Both the position numbers and the translations under genes were made by a program. From Bradyrhizobium sp. B097 (GTDB lineage: Bacteria; Pseudomonadota; Alphaproteobacteria; Rhizobiales; Xanthobacteraceae): a stretch of 64,000 nucleotides of DNA. Below the pieces are notes generated by a model, which was given only the letters and a program-made list of their open reading frames with translations, was not told the origin of the DNA and ran no database searches. The DNA lies in contig NZ_CP152412.1 of assembly GCF_038957035.1 (NCBI RefSeq), positions 1,360,501-1,424,500 of the forward strand. The letters are read 5' to 3'. Positions 17,545 to 26,826 of this stretch are shown one piece after another (the first letter of the stretch is position 1; each line of letters starts with the position of its first letter).

Positions 17545-18269
17545 GCGGCGCAGAAGTCAGCCTGCGCTCGGTCAGCAAGTCATTCGCCGGCCGCTCGGTG
17601 CTGCGCAAGGTCGATCTCGACATCGCGACCGGCCAGTTCGTTTCGATCATCGGGCCGAGCGGAGCCGGCAAGTCGACGCTGCTGCGCCTCGTGGCGGGAT
17701 TGGATCCGCCTTCCGCAGGCCGTATCGAGCTGCGTACGACCGGCCACAGGGCGGACGTCCGACTGATGTTCCAGGAGGATCGCCTGCTGCCTTGGCGAAC
17801 GGTGCTCGGCAATGTTCGATTGGGCCTCAAGGGCCGGGACCGGGAGGCTCGCGACATTCTCAACGCAGTGGGATTGCAGGGGCGCGAAACCGAATTTCCG
17901 GTTGCACTGTCCGGCGGCCAGCGCCAGCGGGTGGCGCTGGCCCGGGCGCTTATCCATGAGCCGGACGTGCTGCTGCTCGACGAGCCGTTCGGTGCGCTCG
18001 ACGCCATCACCCGCGCGGCGATGCAATTGCTGCTCGAGCAATTGCTCGCCGCACGGCCTCGGACTGTCTTGCTGGTTACGCATGACGTGGAGGAAGCACT
18101 GCTGCTCTCCGATCGCGTGCTCCTGGTCAGGGACGGCGGCATCGCGCGGGATCTCGTGTTCGACCGCCCGCGTCCGCGTCATCGCGGCGATCCGGCGCTG
18201 GCTGCCCTGAAGGAAGAGCTGCTCGACGGCTTGTTGACGGCAGAAGGCAATCTGCCAGCGGTCGCGTGA
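17541..18269 (+). CDS. ssuB: SsuB-type ABC ATPase
   Basis: This 242-residue ATPase carries Walker A GPSGAGKST, Q-loop MFQEDRLLPWRTVLGNV, signature LSGGQRQRVALARAL, Walker B VLLLDEPFGALD and switch His in LLVTHDVEEAL. The 'RLLPWRTVLGNV' Q-loop is characteristic of the nitrate/sulfonate/taurine importers. It overlaps ssuC by 4 bases and the binding protein follows after 20 bases. Confidence 0.92.
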   Translation: MSGAEVSLRSVSKSFAGRSVLRKVDLDIATGQFVSIIGPSGAGKSTLLRLVAGLDPPSAGRIELRTTGHRADVRLMFQEDRLLPWRTVLGNVRLGLKGRDREARDILNAVGLQGRETEFPVALSGGQRQRVALARALIHEPDVLLLDEPFGALDAITRAAMQLLLEQLLAARPRTVLLVTHDVEEALLLSDRVLLVRDGGIARDLVFDRPRPRHRGDPALAALKEELLDGLLTAEGNLPAVA

Positions 18270-18289
18270 CACATCGAAAGGATACTTGT

Positions 18290-19375
18290 ATGACTTCGAG
18301 AGGTCCAATGGTCAGGCGTGGTCGCTCCGTTTCGCGGCGAACATTCCTGGCGTCGGCCGGCGTTACAGTCGCAGCTGCCGCCGGCTTGCGCAGCGGGTCG
18401 CTCGCGCATGCGGCCGACGCGGTTCCGCCGCGACTCACTGTGGCCGTGATCGGCGATGGCCGGACCGGCGTTTGGGCTTCTCTACGGGCCGGAGCCGGCG
18501 GTCGCGATCTCGAGCAGGAACTCGGGACGAAGATCATCTGGCAACCAGGATTCACCGCTTCGCTGCCCGTGATGGAGGCTGTGAAGGCTGGGGCAGTCGA
18601 CTTCACATTCGCGACCGCAACCGCCGTTGTAAACGCCGTTCCGGCGCGTGTGCCGATTGTGCCACTTGCGGCCTATCCGCTGCCCGCCGACGAGGTCGAT
18701 TTCCTGGTGCAGGCCAATTCCGCGATCAGGACCGCGGCGGATCTGAAGGGCAAGAAGATTGCCCACCAGAATGGGACGACTGGCACCTACAGCTTGATCA
18801 AATATCTGGAGACCGCCGGGCTGAGATTGCCGGACGTACAAGCGGTCAGCCTGAGCGGAGCGGACGCATTCACGGCGTTTGCGCAAGGGAGCATCGACGG
18901 TTGGATTCACTGGCAGCCCGCTACGGCCCTCGCACTGACAAAGCTCGGCGACCAGGCGCGCCTGTTGCCCGACGTCAAGACCTACGACTACGCCTTCTAT
19001 GTCGGGCGAAGCGAGGTCGCAGTGAAGTATCCGCAGACCTTTGCGAAGTTCGTGAAGATCATCCGCGAGACGCAAGCCTATATCTTCGCGCATCCCGCGG
19101 AGTCGGTCGCGCTTTGGGCTTCTCAGGGCGGCTTCCCGCCCAACGGAACCGAACAGGCGGTGTACGAGAAGCTGGTTCGCGACGCGAGACTATCGGAATC
19201 CACGGCAGTCGCGTTGAAGCCGGTCGACGAGGCCGCTGCCGCATCTACCCAGGACTTGGCGGACAATTTCCACGCCCTGGGCGTCTTGCCGAACAAGGTC
19301 GAGGTACGGTCGTTCCTGCTTGGCGCGCAATTCGACGCGGCAAAGCAAGCCGTCGCCTCGGCACTCGGCGCATAG
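18290..19375 (+). CDS. ssuA: SsuA-type sulfonate-binding protein of the ssuCBA importer
   Basis: This 361-residue binding protein has a twin-arginine signal (SVSRRTFLASAGVTVAAAAG, cleavage after SLAHA). The mature protein contains IIWQPGFTASLPVMEAVKAGAVDFTFA, in place of the usual SsuA 'FQFGPPLLEAL' region. ADLKGKKIAHQNGTTGTYSLIKYLE and GSIDGWIHWQPATALAL also match the family. ATG 18290 follows GAAAGG at a good distance. An upstream in-frame start at 18266 would overlap ssuB and delay the signal. It is the last gene of an Ssu importer in the order C-B-A and is followed by OsmC. Confidence 0.88.
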   Translation: MTSRGPMVRRGRSVSRRTFLASAGVTVAAAAGLRSGSLAHAADAVPPRLTVAVIGDGRTGVWASLRAGAGGRDLEQELGTKIIWQPGFTASLPVMEAVKAGAVDFTFATATAVVNAVPARVPIVPLAAYPLPADEVDFLVQANSAIRTAADLKGKKIAHQNGTTGTYSLIKYLETAGLRLPDVQAVSLSGADAFTAFAQGSIDGWIHWQPATALALTKLGDQARLLPDVKTYDYAFYVGRSEVAVKYPQTFAKFVKIIRETQAYIFAHPAESVALWASQGGFPPNGTEQAVYEKLVRDARLSESTAVALKPVDEAAAASTQDLADNFHALGVLPNKVEVRSFLLGAQFDAAKQAVASALGA

Positions 19376-19411
19376 GCAGCGACGCGAAACCGAAGGCACA
19401 GAGAAAGTATC

Positions 19412-19837
19412 ATGAGTACCCAGGCTGGCGAGACGGTCTTCGTCACCTCTGCGACCACCGGCCTCTTTGGCCGCTATCTGGTCAGCGCAGGCACGAACCA
19501 TTTTATCTCCGATCAGCGCGCCGCTGCCGGCGGGCCCGGCGAGGCAATCACGGCCGGCGAGTTGCTTCTGTCGTCTCTTGGTAGTTGCTCGCTCGGTCTC
19601 ATCCAGAAGACCGCGAAAGAGCACGGCATCGCCTTACGCGAGGCGGGAACCGAAGTGTCGTTCCAGCGTCACGCCAGCGATCCCACGCAGTATGAGGCGA
19701 TCCGCATCTCTGTGCGGCTATCCGGGGTGACTCCGCGTGAGGCCGAGACGCTGGTCGGCGGTTTCACTTCGAACTGCCCGATCTATAACACGCTAAAGCG
19801 TGGCGGGCCCGTCGAAATCACCTGGACCGTGAGTTGA
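19412..19837 (+). CDS. OsmC/Ohr-family protein
   Basis: This 141-residue OsmC-fold protein has the two redox cysteines in the expected places, LLLSSLGSCSLGLI and TSNCPIYNTLKRGGPVE. OsmC/Ohr enzymes are cytoplasmic thiol peroxidases that reduce organic hydroperoxides. It sits between the ssuCBA importer and a DszA-like monooxygenase, with two bases separating it from that monooxygenase's ATG. A second OsmC gene at 28256 is likewise followed by an LLM monooxygenase, which suggests a shared function such as removing peroxide leaked from reduced flavin. Confidence 0.85.
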   Translation: MSTQAGETVFVTSATTGLFGRYLVSAGTNHFISDQRAAAGGPGEAITAGELLLSSLGSCSLGLIQKTAKEHGIALREAGTEVSFQRHASDPTQYEAIRISVRLSGVTPREAETLVGGFTSNCPIYNTLKRGGPVEITWTVS

Positions 19838-19839
19838 TC

Positions 19840-21171
19840 ATGACTGCCAAGAAGTTGCATCTTGCTGCCTTCGTCTCCGCCGGCCCGGTCTCGGGCAGTC
19901 ATGGCGGATGGCGGCATCCGAAAGCGGAAGGCGACCTGCTGTCCGCTGCCTACTACCAGAATATCGGCCGGTTGCTGGAGGAGGGCCGGTTTGACCTGCT
20001 CTTCATTCCTGACATTGTCGCCATTCCGGATACGCTTGGTGGCAGTCTGGACAGCCAGCTCCGCTACGGGGCCCTCGGGGCTCTACGGCTCGATCCGCTG
20101 GTGGTGCTGTCGGTCATCGCGGGCGCGACAAAGCACCTCGGGCTCGGCGCGACCATCTCCACGACCTACACTCAGCCGTATAGTCTGGCGCGCGCGCTGG
20201 CGACGCTCGACCATGTCAGCGGCGGTCGCGCTGCATGGAACATCGTGACCTCATTCCAGGAAGCGGAAGCCCGCAACTTCGGGCTGACAGAGCAGCTCTC
20301 GCGCGACGAACGCTACGACCGAGCCGATGAGTTTCTCGATGTCACGACCAGGCTGTGGAACTCCTGGCAGGACAACGCGCTCGTTCGCGATCGTGAGGCG
20401 CCGCTGTTTGCCGATCCGGCCCGGGTACACCGGATCAACCATGCCGGCAAATGGTTCAACGTCCAGGGTCCGCTCAATATCAGCCGGCCGCCGCAGGGCC
20501 GTCCGGTTTTCATCCAAGCGGGGGCGTCGGCACGTGGCCGCGATTTCGCGGCGCGCTGGGCCGAGGTCATCTTCGTAACTCCCGGCTTGATCGATGTAGC
20601 CGTCGAATTCCGGAATGACCTGCGTGCCCGGGCCGCGCGGTTCGGCCGCGATCCGGACTCGCTCAAGGTGCTGCCTGGCATCGTTCCTGTGATCGCCGAC
20701 ACCGAGAAGCAGGCCCAAGCGCTGCACGATGAGCTCTATGGGCTCGCCCATGCCGAGGCCGGACTCTCGACATTGTCCTATCATCTCGGTGTCGACCTCT
20801 CGCTGTTTCCGCAGGATCAGGTCTTGCCGGAGAACCTCAATGTCCCCGGAGTCGAGGGGCACTATCGCGAGGTCTCCGAACTCACCCGTCGCTCCGGTCT
20901 CAACCTCGCCGAGCTCGGGCAACGTTATGGCGCTGGGCGTACAACCAGCGGATTCACCGGAACTCCCGGCCTGGTCGCCGATCGCATGCAGGAGTGGTTC
21001 GAGGCCGGAGCCTGCGACGGGTTCATGCTGCAGATCCCTTATCTTCCTGGCGGCGTCGAGGACGTGGTGCACCGGCTGGTACCCGAGTTGCAACGCCGCA
21101 GCTTATTCCGCAGAGAATATGACGGCTCGACCTTGCGGGATTCGCTCGGGCTGGCCCGGCCCGTGAGTTGA
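19840..21171 (+). CDS. DszA/NtaA/SnaA-type LLM flavin monooxygenase
   Basis: This 443-residue FMNH2-dependent enzyme belongs to the NtaA/SnaA/DszA group. Segments seen are HGGWRHPKAE, GRFDLLFIPDIVAIPDTL, the TTYTQPYSLARALATLDHVSGGRAAWNIVTS block, NFGLTEQLSRDERYDRADEF and RPVFIQAGASARGRDFAARWAEVIFV. The last segments are the flavin and substrate strands shared with DszA, which opens sulfones, and NtaA. The ending is VHRLVPELQRRSLFRREY. ATG 19840 is preferred over an in-frame TTG at 19834. With OsmC and an Ssu importer upstream, the likely role is desulfurising an imported compound. Confidence 0.88.
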   Translation: MTAKKLHLAAFVSAGPVSGSHGGWRHPKAEGDLLSAAYYQNIGRLLEEGRFDLLFIPDIVAIPDTLGGSLDSQLRYGALGALRLDPLVVLSVIAGATKHLGLGATISTTYTQPYSLARALATLDHVSGGRAAWNIVTSFQEAEARNFGLTEQLSRDERYDRADEFLDVTTRLWNSWQDNALVRDREAPLFADPARVHRINHAGKWFNVQGPLNISRPPQGRPVFIQAGASARGRDFAARWAEVIFVTPGLIDVAVEFRNDLRARAARFGRDPDSLKVLPGIVPVIADTEKQAQALHDELYGLAHAEAGLSTLSYHLGVDLSLFPQDQVLPENLNVPGVEGHYREVSELTRRSGLNLAELGQRYGAGRTTSGFTGTPGLVADRMQEWFEAGACDGFMLQIPYLPGGVEDVVHRLVPELQRRSLFRREYDGSTLRDSLGLARPVS

Positions 21172-21603
21172 ATTTGTGAGGCTGCGCCGGCTGATCCTAC
21201 AGAGTGCACCCAGAAGATCGGTGCAGGCTCTCTCTGTTCAACCAATTGGGTGAGACGGGCGTGACGACGTCCCCCGCATCACTCCCCGCTCATCAGGGCA
21301 TGTTCGGAGACCCGCCGTTGCGTGTCATGTCGGGGCAGCATCGGATTGCCGGCTTCGCATCGTGTTGGATCGATTTTATCCATCGACGATGCAGGCTTGC
21401 GAATTATTTTTCAAACTTCGCTTGCGGACAGCGTGTCGATCGTTTGCATGTTGCGCTCATGCGCGGCCACGAATTAGATCGCACTGCAACAGAAGCGATG
21501 CCTGCAAATAATGGTTGAGGCACAGACATTCTCCATCCTCCAAATGGAAAATGTTCGATGCGCCGGTGACGCAGGCATTGGAAAATAAATGCAGGTGACG
21601 CGA
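21172..21603. other. intergenic region before the Dpp-type operon
   Basis: No gene is supported here. The region probably holds the terminator of the preceding series and the promoter of the next operon. An AT-rich patch (AATTATTTTTC near 21400) lies in it, and AGGTGA at 21593-21598 is a good ribosome-binding site for the ATG at 21604. Confidence 0.45.
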
Positions 21604-23214
21604 ATGAAGAACAATAGTTTGCTCGTAAACGGAATTGCGATCGCGTTGCTGGCGATAAATGCGGCACAGGCAGCGGATGCGCCAGTTTCCGGCGGCTCGC
21701 TGACATGGGGTGTCACGACAGAGCCATCCTGTTTCGATCCCCACCGCTCATCCCAGCAGGCCGCGTTCTTCGTCGCGCGCAACTATATCGACTCGCTGAT
21801 CGCGAAGAAGACCGACGGCACTTTCGCGCCATGGCTCGCGACGGAGTGGTCGATTTCGCCGGACGGCAAGGAATACACCTACAAGCTCCGCGAGGACGTC
21901 GTTTTCCATGACGGCGAGAAATTCGATGCCGCGGCGGTCAAGGCAAACTTCGACTTCATCTTCAAGCCGGAGAATGCCGCAACCGCGGTCTCACTTCTGC
22001 AGACTTTCGATCACGCCGAGGTGGTTTCACCCTACGTTGTGAAACTCGTCCTGTCCAAGCCGGACTCGAGCTTCCTGGAATCGACATCGAACGTGAAACT
22101 GGGGCTGATTTCGCCCAAGGCGCTGGAGAAGGGTGATTTATGCGGCGGCGGACGCGCGCTGGCAGGCACCGGGCCGTTCATCTTCGAGGGCTACACGCGC
22201 GGTCAATCCGCGGTATTCGTTCGCAATCCCGCCTACAAATGGGGACCGGGCAACGCGGCTCATGATGGCCCAGCCTATCTGGATCGCGTGACGTTTCGAT
22301 TCCTGCCCGAATATGCCGTGCGCACCGGCGCTTTGACGTCGGGGCAGGTCGACCTGATCGAGGGGGTGCAGCCGACCGATGCGCCGCTATTTGCCGAGCA
22401 GCCGGGCTTCAAGCTGCTCGTGGGACCATCCGGCGCCAGCACCTCCTTTACCTTCAACATCAACTATACGCGTTCCCCGGCCGACGATGCTCGCGTGCGT
22501 CGCGCGTTGCGCGATGGGTTCGATCTCGAGCCGATCGTCAAGCAGGTCTATCTCGGAACGGTACCTCGCGCCTGGTCGATCATCGGGCCCGCCAATCCCG
22601 CCTACAACAAGGCGCTCGTCGGCTCTTGGGGCAATGACATTGCGGGGGCCAACAGGCTGCTCGATGAAGCCGGCTGGACCGGCCGCGACTCCGAAGGCTT
22701 TCGAACCAAGGATGGCAAGCGTTTGTCGATCGAGGTCGGCTATCCCCAACCTTATGTCCGGGACAACCGTGACATCCTGATCCAGGGCGTTCAAGCGTCG
22801 CTACGCAAGAATGTGGGCCTGGATCTGAATTTGCGGCTCATCACTGCCGGCGAATATGCCAAGAACAACGCCAACGGCACCTGGACGATCTATCCGAACA
22901 CGGACAATCCCTCTGATCCGGCGCGCGAGCTCTGGGATATGCTGGGCTCGAAGGGATTTCTGTACGCCAACATTCCCAACCCGGACCCGGTGATCACCGG
23001 CCAGATCGATGAGGCGCTTGCGTCGACCGATCCGGTACGCAAACGGGAGCTGACGGACGCGGTCCAGAAGCGTGGCGTCGATCAGGCTTTCATCGTCCCG
23101 CTGTTTGCCCCGAGCTGGTTCCTGGCCGCCAAGAGCACCGTCAATGGTTTGAGCTTCGAGGCTGGCCTCGACTCGCCGTCCAGTGCTTACGACTTCTGGA
23201 TCGCAAAAAAGTAG
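21604..23214 (+). CDS. peptide-type (SBP_bac_5) periplasmic binding protein
   Basis: This 536-residue protein has a Sec signal (LLVNGIAIALLAINAAQAAD). The SBP_bac_5 pattern follows: LTWGVTTEPSCFDPH, the ATEWSISPDGKEYTYKLREDVVFHDGEKFDAAAVKANF block and GTGPFIFEGYTRGQSAVFVRNPAYKWG. These proteins deliver peptides or other bulky solutes to Dpp-type importers. ATG 21604 is preferred over 21589 because AGGTGA lies five bases upstream. It heads an operon with two permeases, a fused ATPase, ACAD, OsmC and LLM genes, so the cargo is likely organosulfur. Confidence 0.9.
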   Translation: MKNNSLLVNGIAIALLAINAAQAADAPVSGGSLTWGVTTEPSCFDPHRSSQQAAFFVARNYIDSLIAKKTDGTFAPWLATEWSISPDGKEYTYKLREDVVFHDGEKFDAAAVKANFDFIFKPENAATAVSLLQTFDHAEVVSPYVVKLVLSKPDSSFLESTSNVKLGLISPKALEKGDLCGGGRALAGTGPFIFEGYTRGQSAVFVRNPAYKWGPGNAAHDGPAYLDRVTFRFLPEYAVRTGALTSGQVDLIEGVQPTDAPLFAEQPGFKLLVGPSGASTSFTFNINYTRSPADDARVRRALRDGFDLEPIVKQVYLGTVPRAWSIIGPANPAYNKALVGSWGNDIAGANRLLDEAGWTGRDSEGFRTKDGKRLSIEVGYPQPYVRDNRDILIQGVQASLRKNVGLDLNLRLITAGEYAKNNANGTWTIYPNTDNPSDPARELWDMLGSKGFLYANIPNPDPVITGQIDEALASTDPVRKRELTDAVQKRGVDQAFIVPLFAPSWFLAAKSTVNGLSFEAGLDSPSSAYDFWIAKK

Positions 23215-23223
23215 GGCAGCTGG

Positions 23224-24141
23224 ATGTGGTTCCGTATCATATCCAGGCTGTTCACCAGCCTGGTGGTTGCCTGGGCGAGCGTGACCGCGACATTCGTCGC
23301 GCTCCATGCTCTGCCGGGGCGCATCCAGGACATTCTTGCCGGAGACCTCGAATATCCTGGCCTGCGCGAGGCGATTGCCGCCGAGTGGGGACTGAACCGT
23401 AGTCTGCCAGAGCAGTATTTCGATTTCCTGTTCCGTATCTTTCGCGGCGATTTCGGCACCTCCTACGTGCTACGGCAGCCCGTGATCGAGGTGGTTGGTT
23501 CGCAGCTGCTGCCCACGGTCGAGCTAGCTCTGACCGCGGGCGTGCTGGCGGTCGTGATTGCAGGTGGCATCGCGCTCCTGACGGCCGGCCGTGGCAATTT
23601 CTCGCGAGAGATTGCATCAGTCGTCGAACTGGTGTTCGCCTCGACGCCGGTATTCTGGCTCGGCATTCTGCTGCTGATGGCATTCTCCTTCAACCTGCGC
23701 TGGTTCCCGGTATCGGGCGCCGAGGGGTGGAAGTCGATCGTTCTGCCGTCGATCACGCTGGCGCTGCCGACGGCGGGTCTGTTGACGCAGGTCCTGCGCG
23801 AGGCCATGGAGAAGACGCTCGACCAGCCGTTCGTGACGACGGTGCGGGCGCGCGGCGTCGGCGAGTTCATCATCCGGTGGCGACACGTGCTGCGACATGC
23901 CTTGCTGCCGGCGGTAACCTTGGGAGGCTGGCTGATCGGCGGCCTGCTCGGCGGCGCGGTGATCACCGAGAAGGTATTCGGCCGGCCGGGTCTCGGCACG
24001 GTGACGCTCGGAGCCGTGCTTACGCATGATGTGCCTGTGGTGCTGACCGTGGTGCTGCTCGCTGCATTCATCCACGTCGCCGCCTCGACCCTGCTCGACA
24101 TCCTTTATGTGCTGATCGACCCGAGATTGAGGGCTCAATGA
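23224..24141 (+). CDS. DppB-type ABC permease
   Basis: This 305-residue inner-membrane permease opens with the long N-terminal helix MWFRIISRLFTSLVVAWASVTATFVALHALPG. The GLNRSLPEQYFDFLFRIFRGDFGTSY segment is standard for DppB. The loop EAMEKTLDQPFVTTVRARGVGEFIIRWRHVLRHALLPAVT contacts the ATPase. It overlaps the next gene by 4 bases. Confidence 0.92.
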   Translation: MWFRIISRLFTSLVVAWASVTATFVALHALPGRIQDILAGDLEYPGLREAIAAEWGLNRSLPEQYFDFLFRIFRGDFGTSYVLRQPVIEVVGSQLLPTVELALTAGVLAVVIAGGIALLTAGRGNFSREIASVVELVFASTPVFWLGILLLMAFSFNLRWFPVSGAEGWKSIVLPSITLALPTAGLLTQVLREAMEKTLDQPFVTTVRARGVGEFIIRWRHVLRHALLPAVTLGGWLIGGLLGGAVITEKVFGRPGLGTVTLGAVLTHDVPVVLTVVLLAAFIHVAASTLLDILYVLIDPRLRAQ

Positions 24142-25046
24142 CCGCGCCGTCGCATCGCTCGTTCGAGCAAGCCGTCCCTCTCGATCGGCCCGAAGACCTC
24201 GTCGGGTTCGAAACCTCGCTTCCAGTGATTGCGGTTCGGCGTCGTCCGCCTCTCGCGTTTGCGGTGGCCGTGGCATTCGTGATGCTCCTGATCGCTGCGG
24301 CGACGGTGCCGTCACTATTCACCCATTTCGATCCGCTCGTCGGCGATTTCAGCGAGGGCCTGAAGCCGCCAGGCTGGGCGCATCTGTTCGGCACCGATCG
24401 CCTCGGCCGCGACGTCTTTGCGCGAACCGTCTACGGCACCCGGTACTCGCTTTTGATCGGCTTCGGCGGCGTTGCCGTCGGGCTCGGTCTGGGTGTGATT
24501 CTCGGAATCATCGCCGGCCAGCGCAATCGGATCCTCGATGAATCCGTGTCACGTCTGTTCGACATGCTGTCGTCCTTTCCAGGCGTGTTGCTTGCGATGC
24601 TGATCGTCACCTTTCTCGGCCAGGGCATGCTCAACATCGCGATCGCAGTCGGAATCGCCGGCATTCCCAAGTTCGGCCGGGTGGTCCGGGCGCAGACCCA
24701 ATTGGTTCGTGACGCGGATTACGTGACACAGGCGACAGTCTATGGGCTGAGCCAGTGGCAGGTGTTTCTGAGGCACGTGTTGCCCAACGTGCTGGTCGCC
24801 ATCCCGATCATTGCGACCGTCTATATCGGCAGCACGATCCTGATCGTATCGGGTCTCAGTTTTCTGGGCTTGGGCCCGCAACCACCGACGCCGGAATGGG
24901 GCGTCATGCTGGCGGAAAGCCGGGACGTCTTGCGTGTGGCGTGGTGGCCGGGCGTCTTTCCGGGCCTTGCGATCACGGCCACGGTGATTGCCTTCGGTGT
25001 GATCGGCAATTTCCTGCAGAAGAAGTTCGAGGGTCGGGTGGCATGA
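24138..25046 (+). CDS. DppC-type ABC permease
   Basis: This 302-residue permease carries HLFGTDRLGRDVFARTVYGTRYSLLIGFGGV, the hallmark of DppC/OppC, and the cytoplasmic loop DADYVTQATVYGLSQWQVFLRHVLPNVL. FLGLGPQPPTPEWGVMLAESRDVLRVAWWPGVFPGLAI is near the end. It pairs with the DppB-type subunit and overlaps the fused ATPase by 4 bases. Confidence 0.92.
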   Translation: MTAPSHRSFEQAVPLDRPEDLVGFETSLPVIAVRRRPPLAFAVAVAFVMLLIAAATVPSLFTHFDPLVGDFSEGLKPPGWAHLFGTDRLGRDVFARTVYGTRYSLLIGFGGVAVGLGLGVILGIIAGQRNRILDESVSRLFDMLSSFPGVLLAMLIVTFLGQGMLNIAIAVGIAGIPKFGRVVRAQTQLVRDADYVTQATVYGLSQWQVFLRHVLPNVLVAIPIIATVYIGSTILIVSGLSFLGLGPQPPTPEWGVMLAESRDVLRVAWWPGVFPGLAITATVIAFGVIGNFLQKKFEGRVA

Positions 25047-26797
25047 GTAACGACCAAACCGCGATCGAGCATGCTGCTCCGCTCGTCGAAATCCAGGGCC
25101 TGAATGTGGGCTTTGCCGCCGTGAATGGCGGCCGGCCGATCGTGATCGACGTCGATTTGACGATCCGGCCCGGCGAGTGCGTCGCGCTGGTCGGCGAGTC
25201 CGGTTCGGGCAAAAGCGTGACCGCGCGAAGCCTGTTGAACCTCGCCGGAGAGGGCGCCAGGACAAGCGCCCGCCGCTTCGAGATCAAGGGGCGCGATGTC
25301 CGCAGCTATGGCGATGCTGATTGGCGAAAGCTGCGCGGAACGGTCACCGGTCTCGTCATGCAGGATGCGCTGGTTTCGCTCGACCCGTTGCGGACCATCG
25401 GCCAGGAGGTCGCCGAGGTGATCTCCAGCCATCGGATCCTGACGGATCCCGGATCGATCCGAGAGCGAACGCTGGACACGCTGCGCAAGGTCGGCATCCC
25501 CAATGCTGCCGATCGCGCTTTGCAATACGCACACCAGCTGTCAGGCGGATTGCGACAACGTGCGCTGATCGCATCGGCAATCGCCGCCAATCCCGATCTG
25601 ATCATTGCTGACGAGCCGACCACGTCTCTTGACGTCACTGTGCAGGCGCAAGTGTTGCAGGTGCTCGCGGAACGAATCCGCGAAGGTGCGGGCGTATTGC
25701 TGATTAGTCACGATCTCGCCGTCGTCGCCGGAATCGCGGACCGGGTGATGGTGATGCGCGACGGCAGGGTCGTCGACGGCGGACCAACCCGTGACGTGCT
25801 GACCCGGCCGCGACACTCTTATACGCGGCAGTTGATCGCGGCCGTTCCGTCGGTCCGCTCGCGCGGAGCGCGGCTTGCGTCGGCGCGAATTGAACTCGCG
25901 GCAGTGAACGCCGGAAACGGAGATGCCGTTACGATCACGCGTGAGCCGTTGCCGGCTCGCCGCGAGGCCGGCGAGGTGGTTCTGGAGGTCGAGATGATTT
26001 CCAAGAGCTACATTTCGCCCAAGGCGACGGGGCGCATCCGTTCGACTGTGTTGCAGGGCGTTAGCTTCGACGTCAGGGCGGGCGAGGTTGTTGGCATCGT
26101 AGGCGAGTCGGGTTCGGGCAAATCGACCTGTGCCAAGATCGTTCTCGGCCTGCTTTCACCCGACGATGGCGAGGTACGATTGCTCGGTCATCCCTGGTCG
26201 ACGGTCTCGGAAGCGGAGCGGCGGCCGCTCCGGCGTAAGCTGCAATATATTCCGCAGGATGCACTCAGCAGTTTCGATCCCCGCTATCGCGTTCAGGACA
26301 TCATCGCTGAGAATCTCGCGGGCATGCCGGAGCGCAAGCAACAGCGTGAACGCATCGTTTCGCTGCTTGAGCTCGTCGGTCTGAGTGCCGAATTCCTCGA
26401 ACGCCGGCCGAGGTCGTTGTCCGGCGGCCAGCGTCAGCGGGTCTCGATCGCGCGGGCATTGGCGGCCCAACCCGCCCTGATCGTCTGCGACGAGCCGGTG
26501 TCGGCGCTCGATATCTGCATCCAGGCTCAGGTGTTGGACTTGCTCGCGGAGTTGCAGTCGAAGCTTGGCATGGCACTGCTCTTCATCTCGCATGATCTCG
26601 GCGTGATCGAACATCTGGCCGATCGGGTGCTCGTTTTCCACAACGGCCGCTTGGTCGAGCAGGGGACCGTCGAGGCGGTGCTCGGACATCCGCAACAGCC
26701 CTACACACAGGCGCTGCTGGCCGCCGTCCCGGATATCCAGCGTGGATTGTCCGCCAGGGCGCTAGCGGCCGGCGCATTCGTCGCCGGCCCTGCTTAA
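25043..26797 (+). CDS. fused double ABC ATPase (DppD-DppF type)
   Basis: This 584-residue protein contains two complete ATPase modules in tandem. First half: Walker [10 protein letters not shown], signature LSGGLRQRALIASAI, Walker B LIIADEPTTSLD. Second half, from about residue 315: [36 protein letters not shown]. It does the work of the separate DppD and DppF proteins encoded at 34680-36621. The cysteine-rich C-terminal region found in those proteins ([16 protein letters not shown]) is missing from both halves. It starts at ATG 25043 in an ATGA overlap. Confidence 0.9.
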   Translation: MSNDQTAIEHAAPLVEIQGLNVGFAAVNGGRPIVIDVDLTIRPGECVALVGESGSGKSVTARSLLNLAGEGARTSARRFEIKGRDVRSYGDADWRKLRGTVTGLVMQDALVSLDPLRTIGQEVAEVISSHRILTDPGSIRERTLDTLRKVGIPNAADRALQYAHQLSGGLRQRALIASAIAANPDLIIADEPTTSLDVTVQAQVLQVLAERIREGAGVLLISHDLAVVAGIADRVMVMRDGRVVDGGPTRDVLTRPRHSYTRQLIAAVPSVRSRGARLASARIELAAVNAGNGDAVTITREPLPARREAGEVVLEVEMISKSYISPKATGRIRSTVLQGVSFDVRAGEVVGIVGESGSGKSTCAKIVLGLLSPDDGEVRLLGHPWSTVSEAERRPLRRKLQYIPQDALSSFDPRYRVQDIIAENLAGMPERKQQRERIVSLLELVGLSAEFLERRPRSLSGGQRQRVSIARALAAQPALIVCDEPVSALDICIQAQVLDLLAELQSKLGMALLFISHDLGVIEHLADRVLVFHNGRLVEQGTVEAVLGHPQQPYTQALLAAVPDIQRGLSARALAAGAFVAGPA

Positions 26798-26826
26798 GGG
26801 GCAGAGGCCGCAACAGGAGGATAGCG

